A DNA stretch of 64,000 nucleotides from Halobacillus shinanisalinarum (GTDB taxonomy: Bacteria > Bacillota > Bacilli > Bacillales > Halobacillaceae), in assembly GCF_022919835.1 (NCBI RefSeq), contig NZ_CP095074.1:1550001-1614000 (forward strand), written 5' to 3'. The position numbers were made by a program, and so were the translations under genes. The notes under the pieces are model-generated. The model saw only the letters and a program-made list of their open reading frames with translations, did not search any database and was not told the DNA's origin. Positions 61,295-64,000 of the stretch are shown here, piece by piece. Position 1 is the first letter of the stretch, and the number at the start of each line of letters is the position of its first letter.

Positions 61295-62101
61295 TTACTT
61301 GAAAGTAGCTTTTCGCTTTTCCTTAACCGCTTGCACACCTTGCTGGTAATCTTCCAACTCAGTGACTAATCCCATAGAAGAAGAAATCATATCCAGCGAT
61401 GAACGTAAACTCATATTCTCACTTTGATAAACCGCTCTTTTAGTTAATTGAATGGCTTGCTGAGGCCCATTTACAATCTTTTGTAAATAATCATCTGTAA
61501 AAGTCTCAATCTCATCCCGAGGTACTACGAACGTCACCAAGCCCATTTGCTGCGCTTCTTCTGCTTCGATTACTTTCCCAGTCCATAACATATCTAGCGC
61601 TCTATCCTTACCTACTAATCGGGGTAAGAAATAGGCAGCCCCATCCCCTGGAACCAACCCTACATTCACATAGCTTTCAGATAATCTGATCTCTTCTGAT
61701 GCAATCCGAATATCACACATTAGTGCCATATCAAGTCCTGCACCAAACGCTGCACCATGCATTTGAGCAATGACAGGCTGATCGATTTCTTCCAATAATA
61801 AAGGAATTCTTTGCACCTTTTTCCACAATGAATTTTTTCTTGCTAAACCTGTACTTGTCATATCCTCTTCACTTTTGTAAAATCCATTTCCAGCCATCAT
61901 TTCCTTAATATCTCCGCCTGAACAGAAGCCTTTACCATTCCCCTTAATCAGCACGGCACGTATGTGATCCGAATCCCGGACTGTTTCCAGTGCTTCTATC
62001 CATAAATGGATCATTTCTTCACTAAAAGCATTTAAACGATCTGGCCTATTCAATGTAATTTTTGCAATATGATCCTCCACGTTAAAAATCAAATCACTCA
62101 T
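61295..62101 (-). CDS. enoyl-CoA hydratase/isomerase family protein
   Basis: A 268-residue crotonase-fold protein. It has ITLNRPDRLNAFSEEM, the first oxyanion-hole region GNGKGFCSGGDIKEM near 60-75, and the second QMHGAAFGAGLDMALMCDIR near 105-125. SESYVNVGLVPGDGAAYFLP follows near 140, as in isomerase-like members (PaaG/PaaB type with an acidic residue here). It hydrates or isomerises an enoyl-CoA intermediate. The ATG overlaps the stop of the upstream acyl-CoA dehydrogenase (ATGA), with GGGGAGGG as site, so translation is coupled. Exact reaction not determined. Confidence 0.9.
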   Translation of the reverse strand: MSDLIFNVEDHIAKITLNRPDRLNAFSEEMIHLWIEALETVRDSDHIRAVLIKGNGKGFCSGGDIKEMMAGNGFYKSEEDMTSTGLARKNSLWKKVQRIPLLLEEIDQPVIAQMHGAAFGAGLDMALMCDIRIASEEIRLSESYVNVGLVPGDGAAYFLPRLVGKDRALDMLWTGKVIEAEEAQQMGLVTFVVPRDEIETFTDDYLQKIVNGPQQAIQLTKRAVYQSENMSLRSSLDMISSSMGLVTELEDYQQGVQAVKEKRKATFK

Positions 62102-63195
62102 TTTATTCCCTCCCCTAAAGGTACCTTTGTTACCGGACGATCCGTAATCATTTCCCATAAGCTTTCTTTGTTAGAGCTCATGACTTTTTCAGCCAATTGA
62201 TCTGCCCAATAATTTTCATTTCCAAATTCATCTCTCCAGGCCCAAAGCCTTCGTGTCACTTGATTCAATCGATGTTCATGGGTAACTCCTATGGCCCCAT
62301 GGAGCTGATGAGCAATTTCAGTTACTTTCCCTGCCGATTCACTTAGCTTTAGTTTGGCTGCAGCAATTTCATGATCTACCATTCCTTTGCCAAAAGCTTG
62401 AATGGCTTTATTTGCAATGGTCACAGAGGCAACTGTTTCACCAGATAATACAGCAATGTGCTGTTGAATAGCTTGTAAGCGATGGAGCGGTCGACCAAAT
62501 TGTTCACGTTCCTTAGAGTAAAGAACACTTAATTCCAATAAAGCTTCCATAGCACCACTCATCATTGCGGTCTTTATTAACCCTCCTAGATTGGTGACTT
62601 TCATCCTGAATTTCTCTTCCTCAACATCCTCTAAGAAAATATTTTCCACATCAATACTTTCAAAGTTTACCGTGTCCGATGGCTCCCCAGCTAGATTGCT
62701 ATTGTATTCAACACCGGCTTGCTCTAATGGCAATAAAGCGACCTTGGAAGCACCTTCAAAATTAACTAGTACTAGTAAACTTTTTGCATGTCTAGCCCAT
62801 GGTACATGTACTGCCTTTCCCCGTATGGAATACCCTTTGGTTGTTTCTTCTATCTCAATCTTGTTTTTAAGATTCACAGAGAGGGTGAAAATTTCTCTGG
62901 ATGCTGGTACCCTATGATCCGCCAGCAACCACTGAACCATTAAAGTTTCTGATAGAGGAAGTGGAACACTAAACCTCCCATATAACTGTAAGATATGAAG
63001 GGCGTCATTGTAATCTCCACCGGTTCCCCCTAAAGATTCCGGAACACCGACAGAAGTGATTCCGGATTCAACTAACACCGACCACAGCTCTTCGGCAAAT
63101 ATCCCTTCTTCTAATTGATCAATCAGTTCTTTTGAACATAAAGATTTAAACATTTTATTGGTGGAATCCAGAATAATTTCTTGCATATCACTCAT
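62098..63195 (-). CDS. acyl-CoA dehydrogenase family protein (second subunit)
   Basis: A 365-residue acyl-CoA dehydrogenase-like flavoprotein. Helical N-domain (QEIILDSTNKMFKSL, SVLVESGITSVGVPESLGGT with GGDYNDALHIL), weak middle barrel, and C-terminal domain with GAMEALLELSVLYSKEREQF, GRPLHRLQAIQQHIAVLSGE and AIGVTHEHRLNQVTRRLWAW. The catalytic Glu position and the usual FAD loop AEPEAGSD are weak or missing, which is typical of the smaller subunit of heterodimeric ACADs. Together with the next gene it probably forms an alpha2beta2-type enzyme, as in steroid and other cyclic acid catabolism. It overlaps both neighbours by ATGA. Confidence 0.88.
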   Translation of the reverse strand: MSDMQEIILDSTNKMFKSLCSKELIDQLEEGIFAEELWSVLVESGITSVGVPESLGGTGGDYNDALHILQLYGRFSVPLPLSETLMVQWLLADHRVPASREIFTLSVNLKNKIEIEETTKGYSIRGKAVHVPWARHAKSLLVLVNFEGASKVALLPLEQAGVEYNSNLAGEPSDTVNFESIDVENIFLEDVEEEKFRMKVTNLGGLIKTAMMSGAMEALLELSVLYSKEREQFGRPLHRLQAIQQHIAVLSGETVASVTIANKAIQAFGKGMVDHEIAAAKLKLSESAGKVTEIAHQLHGAIGVTHEHRLNQVTRRLWAWRDEFGNENYWADQLAEKVMSSNKESLWEMITDRPVTKVPLGEGIK

Positions 63196-64000
63196 TCAGC
63201 AACCACCCCTTTCGTAACGATCCCTCTTAAGATTTCTGTGGTTCCTCCACGTAAAGTAAACCCTGGTCCATGCAAAATCGACTGAGCCAACAACTTTTCA
63301 AATCGGACATCTGACGTCATCGATGGGTGACTAGCTATAATTAACCGAGCAACCTCAGCCACATTTTTCTCAAACTTTGTTCCCATATCTTTAACTAGAG
63401 CAGCTGTTGTATTTACATCCGCTCCTTCCTCTAATAATTGGGCAATCCCGATTGACATATGTCTTAAGCTATATAATTGGGACAGCAGTTTCATAGATTC
63501 TCCCATGCCTTGAACATCCTTATTTTCTCTCAAAGTTCCGATCAATTCCTCTAACAAAGGAAATGTACTCAATATTCTTTCAGGTCCACTTCTCTCATAA
63601 GCAAGCTCCGCCATGCTTTGCTTCCATCCATTCCCTTCTTGCCCGACAATGTTCTCCTCAGGTATGATAACGCTTTCAAAAAACACTTCATTAAAATGCT
63701 CTTCTCCTGTTAAATATTTGATGGGTCTTATAGTAACGCCGGGACTGGACAAATCTACAACCAATTGACTTAACCCCTCATGTTTCCTGTCTGGTTTTTT
63801 TGGTGACGTTCTGCAGAGGACGATCATATAATCAGAAAGATGTGCCCCACTAGTCCATATCTTCATCCCATTTAAAACCCAACCATTCTCTGTCCTTTCT
63901 GCCTTTGTACTTATGGCTGCTAAATCAGAACCAGCATTTGGCTCACTTAAACCTATGGAAAAATAACAAGTGCCTTCTGCAATTTTAGGCAGAAAAAACT
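63192..64000 (-). CDS. acyl-CoA dehydrogenase (first subunit), partial at the window edge
   Basis: The 269 codons visible run off the right edge, so the N-terminus is missing. Seen: YFSIGLSEPNAGSDLAAIST, the conserved FAD/substrate motif, then NGWVLNGMKIWTSGAHLSDY, AYERSGPERILSTFPLLEEL, and the C-terminal ILHGPGFTLRGGTTEILRGI with the usual GGTTEILRxI adenine-binding end. It is the flavin-competent partner of the next gene and overlaps its start by ATGA. The operon therefore continues to the right beyond position 64000. Confidence 0.92.
   Translation of the reverse strand, partial: FFLPKIAEGTCYFSIGLSEPNAGSDLAAISTKAERTENGWVLNGMKIWTSGAHLSDYMIVLCRTSPKKPDRKHEGLSQLVVDLSSPGVTIRPIKYLTGEEHFNEVFFESVIIPEENIVGQEGNGWKQSMAELAYERSGPERILSTFPLLEELIGTLRENKDVQGMGESMKLLSQLYSLRHMSIGIAQLLEEGADVNTTAALVKDMGTKFEKNVAEVARLIIASHPSMTSDVRFEKLLAQSILHGPGFTLRGGTTEILRGIVTKGVVAE

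Noticed and set aside
1..64000. CRISPR arrays, rRNA or tRNA genes
   Set aside because: No regularly spaced identical repeats and no cloverleaf or rRNA-like sequence were noticed; a tRNA/Rfam scan would be needed to exclude small RNAs.

Overview
The window looks like the chromosome of a low-G+C, Gram-positive, probably halotolerant member of the Bacillaceae (Halobacillus/Virgibacillus/Oceanobacillus-like). Reasons seen in the sequence: strong AGGAGG-type ribosome binding sites, AT-rich intergenic DNA, Bacillus-type operons (rbsRKDACB, galKET with a GH42 beta-galactosidase), CcpA cre-like boxes, a DUF3231 protein, an RsbR-type STAS protein, a very acidic exported ribose-binding lipoprotein, and several transporters of families that are usually sodium-coupled (SSS, BCCT, GltS). 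No rRNA, tRNA or CRISPR array was found.

Layout. 0-4.6 kb: a partly decayed leftward catabolic cluster (MarR regulator, thioesterase relic, metallo-hydrolase, MFS transporter, SDR relic, nitronate monooxygenase, hydrolase relic). 5.1-5.5 kb: LacI regulator relic. 5.6-8.7 kb: a two-gene operon of a BCCT betaine-type transporter and a histidine-ammonia-lyase homologue that lacks the Ala-Ser-Gly tripeptide needed for the MIO cofactor; this fits a trimethylamine-eliminating betaine lyase such as ergothionase. 9-11.5 kb: resolvase pseudogene, an SDR and relics. 11.6-17.5 kb: the ribose operon with promoter, cre-like box and two RbsR operators; rbsK has a one-base frameshift. 18-28.6 kb: an accessory region of mostly single orphan genes (DJ-1/PfpI, membrane protein plus truncated RsbR, HAD phosphatase, lipoprotein, CatA-like and hexapeptide acetyltransferases, Qnr-like pentapeptide protein, carboxylesterase, small membrane proteins, FNR-type reductase) separated by related stem-loop/GCGCCC elements, giving a cassette-like look without a visible recombinase. 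28.7-33.5 kb: aldo/keto reductase, DUF3231 protein, MerR/DUF3967 protein and a galactanase C-terminal relic. 33.6-43.4 kb: galactose/galactoside operon (sodium symporter, galK, galE, galT, epimerase, GH42) with a divergent ROK repressor. 43.5-45.6 kb: AlbA-type ATPase relic and a toxin-antitoxin-like pair with a frameshifted toxin. 46.3-49.6 kb: gltS and hutG, each with a one-base frameshift, and a divergent LysR regulator. 49.8-55.5 kb: cell-wall amidase, SSS transporter with YtcJ-like amidohydrolase, and a tandem-duplicated CMD/AhpD-type protein. 56.2-64 kb: a leftward CoA-dependent acid catabolic operon (two acyl-CoA dehydrogenases, enoyl-CoA hydratase, TAXI-TRAP transporter, CaiB/BaiF CoA-transferase) next to an IclR regulator; it runs off the right edge.

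How the parts work together: most intact operons pair an uptake system with the enzymes for one carbon or nitrogen source (ribose, galactosides, a betaine, formiminoglutamate/glutamate, an organic acid) and a dedicated regulator. The spaces between them carry gene relics and short dispersed repeats, as expected of a genome with active gene gain and loss. Three of the frameshifts are each the loss of one G from a G run in an otherwise intact gene, so they may be base-calling errors.
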